This document shows, in pieces, positions 14,401 through 25,609 of a DNA stretch of 64,000 nucleotides. The translations under genes and the position numbers were made by a program. Each line of letters opens with the position of its first letter. Positions within the stretch are counted from its first letter, which is position 1. This stretch comes from Sphagnum compactum (lineage: Eukaryota; Bryophyta; Sphagnopsida; Sphagnales), in contig OZ234493.1 in assembly GCA_965153455.1 (NCBI GenBank), positions 6,245,809-6,309,808 of the forward strand, given 5' to 3'. The notes under the pieces were generated by a model. The model saw nothing but the letters and a program-made list of their open reading frames with translations. It was not told the DNA's origin and made no database searches.

Positions 14401-17400
14401 TGGATTTGTATAGTAGTTGGTGCTAAATGTACAAAGGTTTCAAGAACCAAATGAAATTATTATTCTTGTTCTTGAATGATCATTTTTGGATTACGAACAT
14501 GCAATTGATTTTTGTTTTAACATCCTCCTCCTCATCTAGACAAATGTGAAATATTGATTGACTTCAAATTGCTTGCTTTGCTAGGGAAAAGTTTAGTTGG
14601 TTGCATGTTCCACGCGTTCGTGCAAAGGTAGCTACTAGGTTGAACTCCTTTGCCATAGGTACATGAATTATATCATGTGGTGCTTACTATTTTCTACAAT
14701 TGTAAAATGAATTTATATCCATGGTCCTCCAAGCATCAGATCCAATGGCTCATTGCTTATAAACCATTTGGATAGAAAAATATAAAAAATTAATTCAACA
14801 TATAATATATTTGCCTTCTTTGTTTTGTTGACCATACCTTTAGTAAATTTTTTCTTATGTTGTTGCCATCGAATCACCTTGACTCCAAGTTGAGTTTGCT
14901 ACTTCAATTTGTCCTTTCTCCGACTTTAGTTTTTGTAACTATGTATAGGATTTTGTTGTTAACATTTGCTAGTCTCTCTCTCTCTCATACATGGATTGAA
15001 ATTAAAAATTGCACTGACTTGCAATGGCTATGGTTTAACAAAGTTAGTTAATTTCCATTGACTAATGTTGGCATATGCATTATCACCAACTATGCCTTCT
15101 AGCATCGTCTTGATTTCAACCCAAGGGACTAATTTTTGTCCACAACTCCCACAAAACATAGCAAAAAAGTCTCCACAAAAGCTTATAATTGATTGTGATA
15201 ATTTTATCATGAACAACAATTTTGAAGATTTTGTGATCATCAAAATGTTTACACATAAAGAAATGTGATAATCAATTCATGGTGTGATGAGTGCCATTTT
15301 ACTTTGAATAATCCTTGCAAACTTACTTTGGTGGCCCATTGATATTTGGTTAGTCCTCTTGTAATCCATTCCATAATTCATTGGATATCATTGTCATCAA
15401 TATTTGAAGAAATTATCATCACACGTTTTGTTCAACTTAAAGGTTGATTGTTCTAATTCAAAAGACTCAAAGGTTTTGAAATGGTTTCAAATTCATACAT
15501 TTTTTCATTTGAATTTAAAGGGTTGATCAAAACAAACGATATTTTTGACACTAGTTGTGTTTTGTGACGCAAAACATCTAAAACACTGCGAACTTCTTTT
15601 TCAAACTAACTTGATGCAATCTATGGAAATTTGGATGCAAGAAATGGAATATGACAACCTTTTTCTTTTGATAATTTGTGGAAATCAATAGGTTTTGTTT
15701 AATTTTATGCTTGACTTGCATTTCCTCTCTTTATTTTATTCTTTTAGTTTCATGCTTTTGACCTTGATGTTAGAAAAATTCAATGTAACTTTCTTCATTC
15801 ATGATTATCTTTGAAAGAACAACAAACATGTACAAATAATGAAATGATAATTCCAAATATAAACATTAGCAAGGTTTATTAGAAAAGAAAAGAAAGTGGC
15901 ACAACATAAAAATGCACAATGTAATGTATTGAATCTCGATTTTGGCTCCTCATTGATTAAGTATTTTCTTAAAAGGTGATGGTTCATTGAAAGTAATGGC
16001 AAAAATTAAAGAAAATGACAAGTGGTTAACACTAGAAGAAATTTTATCTTTTGTAACCAACAAATTTGCAATTACATGTAATTGAATTGTCATTTGCAAT
16101 TGTTTTGGTCATTGTTCCAACTATTTATTCTTTTTGTCATGTTTATGATTATGTTGTAATTAGTTTGTAACTATTCTTTCATTCATATTTTTAAAGAATG
16201 ACTTTTCATTTGATTTTTATTCCATAAAGGCCATACATGTCCCATTAGTTGTAAAGGTGACCAAAATTGACCGTAACCTTATGAAATAATAATAAAGTCA
16301 ATATTGAAAACATATTCAACATTATATAAATGAATAATTTTGGTATGCACAAGGAATGTATTAAAATCATATTTAGTTATATTAAAAATATATTCAAATA
16401 TATCAAACATAAATTTTTATACATGTATATTTTTGGATTATTAAATATGTATTTAAAATATACATAAAATATATTATGGCCATATTCCAAGCGTATCCAT
16501 GGTTTATTATATTGACAAAAACTATTATTTTTGTCTTATTATTGTTACAATTAAATATTCATTTATGTAGTTAGTAGTACTTACAACAATTGACATAACA
16601 AACAAATAATAATAATGTTATAGGTAATTTTGTTTGGCTACCTCTTAGCTAAATTATTGATTCAATAAAAATGACAATAATAGTTATTCCTTTGAATTTT
16701 ATTTTAAAATAAAATAAAATAAACTTGTAATTAAATGTACTTAATTCAAATAGATTAATAAATAAATTTACCCACAAAATATTATAGTAAAATTAATGTA
16801 ATGAGCCAAAAAAAATCATTATAATAATAAATTAATGATTTCATTTATAATTGAAATTAATGTTGATAAACTATAACTTGCATTTAAAAATTTAAGTTTT
16901 TAGTTCAAATTTTTATAATAACTTTATTGTACTTAATGTATAATTATTGTAAAATCAGTGTAATTATTATATTTAGACAATAATTATAGTAGTTCCATAA
17001 TCTACATTTCATATATTTAGTTATTCATAATTAATCATTTATATTCTTTAAATTAATTAATTATAATTGCATAGATTATATTGTAGTATATATATATATA
17101 TATAAATTTCCAGTAATTTTTTATTATATATATTTCTAATAATTTTATTATAATTAAAAATAAACGTAATTACCATAGATTATTATGTTTATTATTTATA
17201 ATTACTTACTTAAAATTAATCATTTGTTTTAAAACTCACGTTTTAATAACAATAGGTAACTTGTTATTTTAAAAGTAAAAATAATTATATTTTAACATTA
17301 ATTACATAATCTATAGATAAATTAATTTTTTATAGTTTACAGTTTGAAATTATTGTAGTTATCTATTTATTTATTTATGAATTATGTATTCATAACTTAT

Positions 17401-17814
17401 AACAATTTAATTATTTAGTCAAGTATTAATAAGTTACGAGTTGTTTAAATAGGTGAAAATGAATTGTTAATATTTACTAGGTTAATATTTTTTAATATAT
17501 TCAATTTATTAATTATTAATTACATAATAATATAATTATTTACTTAGTCATTTACTTGATTTAATTGTATTATATAAATAAACTTAAATGGGAAAAAAAA
17601 CACAGTTAAAGTTTTGTAGTTGTAACTTAGTTTAATTTGTGACTAAATTAAAACTTCAAAACTTATTTTGTATTGTTTTTCTCCATTCCCATTTTGAGAA
17701 CTATATAAAAAAGGGGTGTGGTTTTATATTTTCAAATTTAAAAGTAATGGCGTATGGGATGAGCTAAGGAAAAGGCTTAACCCAAGATATAATAAAAATG
17801 TTTACAGACCATTT
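11461..17814. other. Very AT-rich gene-free DNA
   Basis: I see no gene. There is a short GATGAGGTTTA/GATGATGTTTA tandem stretch near 11484-11526 and a duplicated phrase (GCATATTTTCCATCC type) near 11532 and 11650. From about 16300 to 17650 the sequence is almost pure A/T, including an (AT)n run near 17088-17104. A decayed transposon may be hidden between 13300 and 15800, but stops are too dense to prove it. Confidence 0.5.
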
Positions 17815-18000
17815 TTAAATACCTACCTCCCTCACCTATTTAACTATTTATCTATTTAACTAACTATGTAGGTAGGTAGGTAACCTAGGTTTGTGGGTAG
17901 GTATTTAGTACTAGATACTTACCTAAATACATACCTACCTATTAACCTATTAACCTACCTAAGTACCTAACTATTTACATAAATACCATTAGCCTACCTA
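17815..18000. repeat. Degenerate CCTA/TAGG tetranucleotide array with a strand switch
   Basis: Degenerate CCTA-type repeats change to their complement (GTAGGTAGGTAGGTAACC near 17870) and back again, so the block is self-complementary and can fold. Similar short CCTA/TAGG patches occur near 20560-20700 and 34390-34480. Confidence 0.7.
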
Positions 18001-18788
18001 AATATTAACATTAATTTATTTTGATAAAAACTCAAAGTAATATGCCATGTGGTAGATCTATATTACACCACATGTCACAATTTTAAACCATCCAAGGATC
18101 TGAATAGGATGTTTTAAATTATTTCAAAATCAAAATAATTTTTTTAATCTCAAATAATTAAAAGTTGGGACATATGGCTTCATGTCACTTGCCCTCATTA
18201 GTGAGCAAAATAGTTGCATTTTACTTGCATGTAACAATACATATACAATGGAATCAAAAGATGAATTTGTATATTATTGATTTTTCTTTCATTCAATACC
18301 CCTTGTGGTTTGTGATTATGGTCACATGTGACTTGACTTTTGTGACTATAGGAAGTTTAGTTGTATATGTCACTTGTAATTAAGATTTAGTTGCCAGCAC
18401 CAATTACAAATCCAATTTTTCTTTTATTGTAAGTTGTTGTTATAAGCTAGCCATGTGATTAAACCTTAATTCAATAATAATGGTAAAGGATTGGCACGAG
18501 TTAATAATGAGAATGTGGGTAAGTTTTCAATTGGTAAGTTAATAAAACAATACGAATCGGTGTTGGATCAATCTATGTATCATGGTATGTGAGCAACAAA
18601 TATTTAATAGGTAAGAACGGATGCAAACCCTATATTAATTGGAAAGGGGTAACATGTAGCTATTTTAAAGGCGAAGTAAGAAAAAATATTGTGGGTAGAA
18701 ATTAATCCTAGTCATTATGCTTTTCACCAATGAATTTGGTAAACAATGTACTAATAACTTTGTGAGTACTTTTAGCTTGTCCATTACC

Positions 18789-19201
18789 CTACAAATAATA
18801 GGTTGTGGAATTAATATGTTTGAATAGAAAATGATCAACAAAATGGGTTTTTACAACAAGAAGACCCAAGTTTTCCAAAAAACGTTTTATTGTGCACATT
18901 ATTTTTTTATAAAGATCTATGGCCCAAAAAAAATTAAAGATGTCGCTCCTATTTATTGTTGGCCTTTTCTTTGCAAGTTCTCTTTCCATCAAACTTTTCG
19001 TGTTATTGTTCACAAGTTTTCTTCCAATGTTTTTACAATTAATCCATGGTTTGCATCCACATGTTTCTTCAATACAATTATACCATTACTTTTGAAATAA
19101 AATACTAGATTCTTCCTCAACCTTGTCCTTAGGTAGAGAAAAGACATTAGACTATTATAACACACCATAGAAGGCATCAGTTTTGGAACATTTACATCCA
19201 C
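18789..19201 (-). pseudogene. Decayed BED-finger/hAT-type transposase fragment
   Basis: Two minus-strand frames, 19201-19010 and 19013-18789, are consecutive pieces of one protein. The first has GIIVLKKHVDANHG, resembling the second half of a BED zinc finger in plant hAT-type proteins. The second has LAKKRPTINRSDIFNFF followed by FLENLGLLVVKTH, resembling the QFLEDLGLLIVKNHLP region that follows the finger in those families. A frame break separates the pieces and stops follow. The downstream catalytic region is not readable. A minus-strand open frame at 19262-19495 may be an upstream part but shows no motif. Confidence 0.6.
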
Positions 19202-19501
19202 TTTTGACCCACAATTAACACAATAGAATGCCCAACATACAAAATCCCTACCATTAGACTTCTAATGAATTTTTTGCTCATGCAAAATTTTCAAGATTAA
19301 ATGCAATGTTTCATCATTTATTGATTGTGAACTTTGCAATGTCTCAAACCTTTTAAACCTTTCCTTTTCACTTTTATCTTTTGGAAAAATCTCACTTTCA
19401 TTCATGATAAGATTAAAGCTCTCCTCCACATGGATTGATACCATAATTTTAGGATTTGTTAACAAATTAGTGTTGAAAAAGCTAGTATTCTTCAAATTTT
19501 G

Positions 19502-20829
19502 GCAATTGTGATTTGTTTATAATATATAATTTCAATAAACCATAAACAAGCAATTAATGAAAGCAATTACAAATATTTACGAGTTCATCACTCACTTTAT
19601 CTACGATGATGCATGACATTATAAAAATATGTCGATGAAAATATGCAAGTGCAAATGAAGTGTCAAATGTTGTCCTTGTTTACAAAGATGGGTTTAAAAA
19701 ATGTAAGTCAAAAATGCCTCCCCAAACAATGAAGAAGGTTTAGTAGAACAAACATCGACAATATGACAAGCAAAAGCAAAGCTAGTACTTGAAACTTCAC
19801 TAGAATAGTGGGCAGGTCCAGTGTTTCTTTTTACTGGCAAATTTTTGCCAAATTTCAACCTGAAAAACACCAATTGAGAAAAATGGCCAAAATTAGTCAG
19901 ATTTCGAATTAAAAAAATTCCAAATCACCAATGTATTATGATAACTTCCAGAAGGAAGCAAAGAACATAGATTTTTTTATATAAAAAAATTAATCTTCAT
20001 ATCTATTATGTAGCCAAATTTGGCTAAATTATTTTCTGGATGATGGACACACTTTGGCTACATCACAAAATCCATGGAAGAAAGCCGGAGCAAGTGTCTG
20101 ATCTTTTTACATAAACACCCCCAACAATTTGAATGAGGATAGTACAAATAATGGGTGAGTATCAATTCTTTGTCCCTAAGATGAATTTTTGTAATGGCAT
20201 ATACTAGTGAATGCAAGCTATAATGGCTCACTTTTGTTGAAACGAGGTAAAACAACGTATTCCCGATTTAGCAAGGAAGAGTAATGAGTGGAGGAGATTA
20301 TGGACGGACTCTGGATTGAGCTGCCACTTCTGTAGGAAGAGGCAAACTCGACCACAAAGCTCGGGATAAGAAGGAAGGAAGAATTGGGAAGAATTATGCT
20401 CTCTCTTGGTATGTGTAGCCGTGGCCACAGTGAAGTGAACCAGCACCCACCAGTGCACCATGAAGGATGGATGAATGGTAAGTGGTCCCAAAACAGTTTT
20501 TCGTTGGGTTCCAGTTCCCAAGCTAACCATGATGGATGGTTAGCTCAGTTGCTTTTCTTTTCTACCTATCTACCTACTAACAACCCTACAAGGGGGGAGG
20601 TTGTTAGTAGGTAGGTAGTAAAAAAAAAGCCCCTTGCATATGTATAAACCATCTACTTATCTAGTATTTACCTATTTTCCTACCTATCTACCTATATATG
20701 AGAGCTATTTCAAATTGGGAAAACCCAAATGGGATCCCCAAATTCAGCACATCAGTTTTTTTTTTGTTTTTCATTCATGGGCTGCCCACCTCTAATTTAT
20801 ATTATGGGGGCTAAATATATGGGCTAGGG
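19502..20829. other. Gene-free stretch with hairpins and a dispersed repeat
   Basis: No coding sequence is seen. About 19845-19970 resembles 35845-36000 (the phrases AATTTTGACCTGAAAAA and ATTCAAATCACCAGATTT recur with changes), so both are copies of an unnamed dispersed repeat. Two perfect inverted repeats are present: 20521-20530 with 20536-20545, and 20570-20585 with 20599-20614. Confidence 0.55.
20570..20614. repeat. Perfect 16-bp inverted repeat
   Basis: The arms CTACCTACTAACAACC (20570-20585) and GGTTGTTAGTAGGTAG (20599-20614) are exact reverse complements around a 13-nt G-rich loop. Confidence 0.85.
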
Positions 20830-21180
20830 GGGCTAAGGTGATGTTGGCTATTGATTATGGTTGTTCACAATTTGATTTTTTTATTGATTATTGTTATGGC
20901 TATTGGTTATGGTTATTAGTTTTGGCTATTTGCTATGGGTTTTGGTTATTGTCGATTGTCTATTGTTGATGGCTATAGATGATTATTATGGCTATTGGTT
21001 ATCGGTTATTGTTGATGGCTATAGATGATTATTATGGCTATTGGTTATCGGTTATTGTTGATGGCTTTAGATTATTATGGCTATTGGTTTTGGTTGTTGC
21101 CTATTGTTGATGGCTATAAATTATTATAATGGTTATTTGATTATTTTTTTTGGCTATTGATTATCTGTTTTGGCTACTGA
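20830..21180. repeat. GGCTATTGGTTAT minisatellite
   Basis: Short related units (GGCTATTGGTTAT, GTTATTGTTGATGGCTATAG) repeat many times. Between about 20976 and 21085 a roughly 46-bp higher-order unit recurs almost exactly. Confidence 0.8.
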
Positions 21181-21708
21181 TTATTTTAAAGTTCAATTTT
21201 TAGAGTTTAGGGTTTGGGCCTTCAAGATTTGATTTTAAAAAGTTAGGGTATGGGCTTTCAAAGGTTAAATATTAGGGTTTAACTTTTTAGGTTTAATTTT
21301 TAAAACGTAAGTTTGGGTTTTTTAGAGTTTCATTTTAGGTTCTAGTTGGATTTGTTTTAGGGTTTGAGTTTAAAGGTTTAATTGTAGGGTTTAGGTTTGG
21401 GCTTTGCAAGGTTGAATTTTAAGGTTTAGGTTTGAACTTTTGTGGGTCCAAATGTAGGGTTTGATTTTGAAATTTAAGTTTGGGCTTATTAGGGGTTGAA
21501 TTTAAGGTTTAAATTTGGTCTTTTGTGGGTCCACATGTTAAAATTTGGTTTTAGAGTTTAGGGTTGGGCTTTTTAAGGTTTGAATTATAGGGTTTGGTTT
21601 TTTAATTTATATTTGAATTTTTTAGGGTCTGAATTTTAAGGCTTGTTTTTTAAGTTTAAATTTGAATTTTTAAGGTTTGACTTTATAGTTTAGGAATTGC
21701 AATTTTAG
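21181..21708. repeat. Degenerate interstitial telomere-like repeat, left part
   Basis: Repeated variants of GGGTTTAG, GGGTTTGGG and GTTTAATTTT are spread through this stretch, close to the plant telomere unit TTTAGGG but strongly decayed. The hAT element is inserted within it and the same type of sequence resumes at 24274. The last 8 bp (AATTTTAG, 21701-21708) are the left target-site copy. Confidence 0.65.
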
Positions 21709-21721
21709 CAGGCCTCCTTAA
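21709..21721 (+). repeat. Left terminal inverted repeat of the hAT element
   Basis: Thirteen bases, CAGGCCTCCTTAA, directly after the left AATTTTAG target copy. Confidence 0.95.
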
Positions 21722-21898
21722 ATGTGGGATTTTAAAAATAGACCTCACTTTTACCACATTTAAACCTCGTCGGACCCCACTTTTAAGAGAGTGAGTCATG
21801 AATTGTCCAAAGGTGCAAAACGATGCACCTGGGCTCAATTACAGGCAGAAAGTAGACTTGCGGACCTTGTTGCGGACCTCCGCGTCGCTATCGTGATC

Positions 21899-24106
21899 AT
21901 GCCGCCGAAGAAGAAGTCGAGCCCTTGGCAGCCGGCCTACAAACAGAAGCTCGGGCTGCACGTGACGAACCGCGACGTCAAGACATCCGCGGTTATCGAG
22001 GCGGTCTGCTCGTTTTGCAAATACTTTGGGTGGTAAGTCGACATGGCGAACCGGAAGCGCGTTGCGCGCGTCGCAAACCAGACGTACGGGCTCGACTTCC
22101 ATGCGGATGTCATGATCAAACACATGGAGTCACAGCACCAGGAGAAATGGAGCAAGTACCAGGCATTGTCGCCGTCCGACCAGGTCAAGTTCTTCGACGG
22201 GATCGTGTCGCGCAACAACACGCTGCACTGGTACATCGAGATTGACGATGACGAGCTGACGCTCAAGATCTCGAACGTCGTCGTCAATACGATCATTGGC
22301 GAGCTCTTGTTCCGGCCTGAGGACGAGATGGCCGCCCTCGAGCACAACGATGGCGAGGTTCTCGATCCGAATATCGCTGAACGTGCTACTCGTCTGATCA
22401 AGCTGAAACGCAACGCATTGCTGTTGTTCAAGCCGGATGGCGAAGCTGACGACGGGTCGTACGTCGTCGTGATCAAGAACGTCAAGCGGTTCCAGCTCAT
22501 CATCAAGCACGCGTCGTGCGGCATGTTGTTTCGGCAGATCGCGGCTGCGATCGGACACACGCATGATGTGATGAGCATCGGCAAGTTGACCGACGTGAGT
22601 GACCATCTGGTCGGCCAGTATGTCCGCGTTTTCGTCGGCGTCGCCCTAACCAAGATCGGCGTCCTGCTCTCGAGCGACGACGTGTGGGCGTTCTCTATCG
22701 CGTTCGATGGCAGCACCCATCGCGGCACCACGTTCTTCGACGTCCGCATCCGCATCTCTGTCAAAGGGATCCTCTACAATTTTCATCTGATCGCGATGCC
22801 GCACTTCGGTCACCACACAGCCAACCTGCAGGTCAAAATGCTCGTGACGCTTCTCGGCGCGCTCTGTGTGTCGTGGGCCGACAAGCTGATCGGGGTTGCG
22901 ACCGATGGCGAGCGCACGAACATGGGACACATCACCGGCATTCAGAAGCAACTTGTCGACCTCGTGACGCATGACGTCACACAGGTGAACTGTGTCAACC
23001 ACCAAGCCGATCTCGTTGTTCAAGCCACTGTCAAGCTGATCGATGAAGGCGAATTCGTCGCAAAAGTCTATGAGGCGACGGTCTACCTTCGCAAGCAGAA
23101 CACGCTGATCACCGAGATGGGCGTCGCCAACCCGAAGAAGATGAACCGGTGGGCCGCACTGAATAGTGTCCTCCAGTTCGATATCAAGTACGAGCGACAA
23201 ATCATCGCGTTTATTAACGAACGGTGCGAGCAGCGTGGTGTGGCCGTCCCGCCTGTTCTGTTGGAGACGTGGTGGGTCCAAGTCTTTGCGGTGGCACCTG
23301 GCCTCGAACTCGTCCACAAGATGTTCTGCGAGTTGCAAGCTCGCCTCCTTCTCACCTGCCAACAACGCGCGTACGTCAACAAGCTCGTGGTCGACCTTCA
23401 GATGGTGTACAAGGTGCGCCGCATTGATATCGACGCTGAGCTCGGCGACCTCGAGGCGTCAGACTACTTCCAGCGATTTGATTGGTTCGTCACCTTCGAA
23501 TTGCTCGAGTTGTTCGTCCGCAATCAGGGTTCGCGTGCCGAGGCGCACTTCGATGCGCTCGACGACGTCGCGCAGCGCGATGTGCTGACATCGATTGGCA
23601 TGTTCGCTATGGGCATTGTTCAAGGCATTATCGACATCTAAGTTGAACGTAATTCACGCAATGAGCCTGCCGACAAGGAGGCGCCGCCCATCATACCGTC
23701 CGATCTTGTTCGTGTTCAACCTGTCGTGTTCGTCCGCGACGTCCTGCAGCCGCGCAGTGCGCACTTGATCAAGGCGAACTGGGACGTGGACGCCATCTAC
23801 AAGATTGAGCAGCAGCATCGCGATCTGGTCAAGGCGTATAAGTACGAGCCCTCCATCAAGACGATCCTCGACCAGCACGACCTCAAGACAAAATTCAATG
23901 ACGCGTGGGAGGCTCTGGGTATTTGGTTCGCGACCCTACGAACGTTCTGTGGCGGCCTCGCGACGCTGTTCCCGAACTCGACCCCCGTCGAATCAGACTT
24001 CTCCATTCTCAAATGGGAAAAGGACTCGTACCACGACAATTTACTCGACCTGTCGCTAGAGGGTGTCTTCCAGACCAAGCAGTTTGACACACTGGCCATC
24101 ATCTAA
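21899..24106 (+). pseudogene. hAT transposase frame with two in-frame TAA codons
   Basis: One reading frame of 736 codons runs from ATG 21899 to TAA 24104-24106 and is interrupted only by TAA at 22034-22036 and 23639-23641; there is no frameshift. The N-terminus MPPKKKSSPWQ is basic. A BED-type zinc finger spans the first stop: CSFCKYFG before it and HADVMIKHMESQH after it. The RNase H-like core shows AFDGSTHRGTTFFDVR (first Asp), GVATDGERTNMGHITG (second Asp) and CVNHQADL. The C-terminal dimerisation segment, after the second stop, has CGGLATLFPNSTPVESDFS. GTAAGT at 22033-22038 looks like a splice donor, but splicing there would split the finger. It is probably a recently inactivated gene. 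Similar proteins with an FGREE finger occur, as I recall, in oomycetes; that is inference. Confidence 0.9.
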
Positions 24107-24260
24107 ACCATGTTTTATTCCTGACTTCGCTATCATGAATAAAACGAACGTAACAGAGGCGCCTATCTGACTCTAAAGTCTAAATTCTAAATGGCACACC
24201 TGGACCCCCCAGTCGACCCCACTTTTAGCTTATGAGGGTTAAAAGTGGGGTTTACCACTC

Positions 24261-24273
24261 TTAAGGAGGCCTG
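24261..24273 (-). repeat. Right terminal inverted repeat of the hAT element
   Basis: Exact complement of the left terminal repeat, directly before the right AATTTTAG target copy. Confidence 0.95.
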
Positions 24274-24420
24274 AATTTTAGGGTTTAGTTATAGGGTTAG
24301 GATTTTTAAAATATGGTTGTCAAAATTTAGGGTTTTAGAATAAAATATTAGGGTTTAAGTGATGGTTTGTACTTTTGTAGACTATGGTTTATATCTAGTA
24401 GGGTAGGTTAGTACTTAAAA
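24274..24420. repeat. Degenerate telomere-like repeat, right part
   Basis: Continuation of the 21181-21708 sequence beyond the transposon, starting with the right target copy and followed by GGGTTTAG and GGGTTTTAG variants. Confidence 0.6.
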
Positions 24421-24519
24421 TGTAAATTAAGACTCCAATGTGGACTATATGAAGAATATGTCTTCTTTCTTTTCTTTCCTTCTTGTTTTCATCAATTCTT
24501 ATTTCATTTTGAGCCTTAA

Positions 24520-24838
24520 ATGATGTCTTCTTCAAGCTCTTCAAATAATGATGATTCCACCTCACCTTCAAGTGATGAGGATATTTTGGAGGACATGGAC
24601 CAAGATGACCTTGTCATTTTTCAAACGATGGCTTCGAACATTAATGATTTTTTCAATTCACATGAAATGGAAGAAGGGGTAGGGTCAATCTGTTGATCTG
24701 ACCGTTAATGTTCATGATGTTTTGGGTACGATGCAAACTACATTGACATTATTCAAGACTTTGACAAACTTTACATTGGAGGAACTTGATGAATTGGCTT
24801 CTTGAGTGGTCCCTACCATTAAAGCCCAATGCTTAAGT
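24520..24838 (+). pseudogene. Decayed Harbinger-type transposase N-terminus
   Basis: A 58-codon frame from ATG 24520 to TGA 24694-24696 begins with a Ser/Asp-rich head and contains DMDQDDLVIFQTM. After a frame change near 24698, the sequence reads MQTTLTLFKTLTNFTLEELD, then a stop, then VVPTIKA. This resembles the region before the DDE domain in PIF/Harbinger-like proteins, where a TxxLF...NFT..E.EEL..LV.PTI pattern is usual. Nothing recognisable follows, so the catalytic part is lost. The assignment rests on one short motif. Confidence 0.45.
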
Positions 24839-25609
24839 TCTTATTGTATATGTAGATTGTATTTTTAATATTTTCAGAACAAGTTTGTATGCTTTAAATG
24901 TTTTAGATTAAAAGTGAATTAGATGGTTCCTTGTGTAATCAAACATTTCATTTCTTTTGTCCTACTAACTTCTTTTATTTGTATATTTGTTTTATAGTAT
25001 CGTAGGAATGATTGTATCATCTTTAGTTCAAGTGGAGGAAAACAATGTGCATTTGGAGATTTGTCAAGTTTGGGGGTGAAGGAATTGTACATCATAATTA
25101 TTCAATGCTAGAACATGGCCTTTCTGTTGGCATTACAACTTGCTTGATAAGAGGTGTTCATTTGTCAATTCCAAACTTAGACCATAACCCTTTTTTTTAT
25201 ATTGTTGAAGATGTAATTGGGTATTTTGTGCTTTGTCTTTGGAAACAAATCATTTCATTCTACTCGACGATCATGTTATATGGTGTACATTGACTCAAGT
25301 AAACCTTGGATCAAATCATGTTTTGTACATTTTGAAACTTTTACAATGTGATGAAATATTGGTTTGCAACTCTTTGTATGTTTGTGCAACAGTATACATG
25401 TGTGTGGTGTCAATGATCCATGCAATGTTTGTGTGAAATATGGGTCTATACAAGTTCAAACTAGATAACATGTGAATATGATGTAGGTATATATTTGTAA
25501 TAACATAGTGTAGGGTTAATTAGACTATACATTAGGTTAAAATGTTGGTATAAATGTATTATTAATCAGTTAAAGAATGAACAAATAACTAGAAGACAAT
25601 TTGGCATGT
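24839..25609. other. Gene-free AT-rich stretch
   Basis: Open frames at 25045-25293 (+) and 25233-25436 (+) show no motif I know and overlap each other. I call no gene. Confidence 0.5.

Larger units (their letters stand above)
21709..24273 (+). mobile_element. Complete hAT-superfamily DNA transposon, 2565 bp
   Basis: The ends are perfect 13-bp inverted repeats, CAGGCCTCCTTAA at 21709-21721 and its complement at 24261-24273. The element is flanked by an identical 8-bp target duplication, AATTTTAG, at 21701-21708 and 24274-24281, as hAT insertions are. Inside each end there are further CCCCACTTTTA-type motifs (for example 21775-21785 and near 24217-24227, with the inverse near 24240-24250), which look like subterminal transposase-binding repeats. 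The coding body is about 55-60% GC by hand count of sample lines and rich in CpG, while the ends and host DNA are very AT-rich. Confidence 0.95.

Noticed and set aside
22033-22038. GTAAGT as a genuine splice donor in the hAT transposase
   Set aside because: Removing an intron here would break the BED finger, whose Cys and His halves are collinear across the stop; the frame continues without shift.
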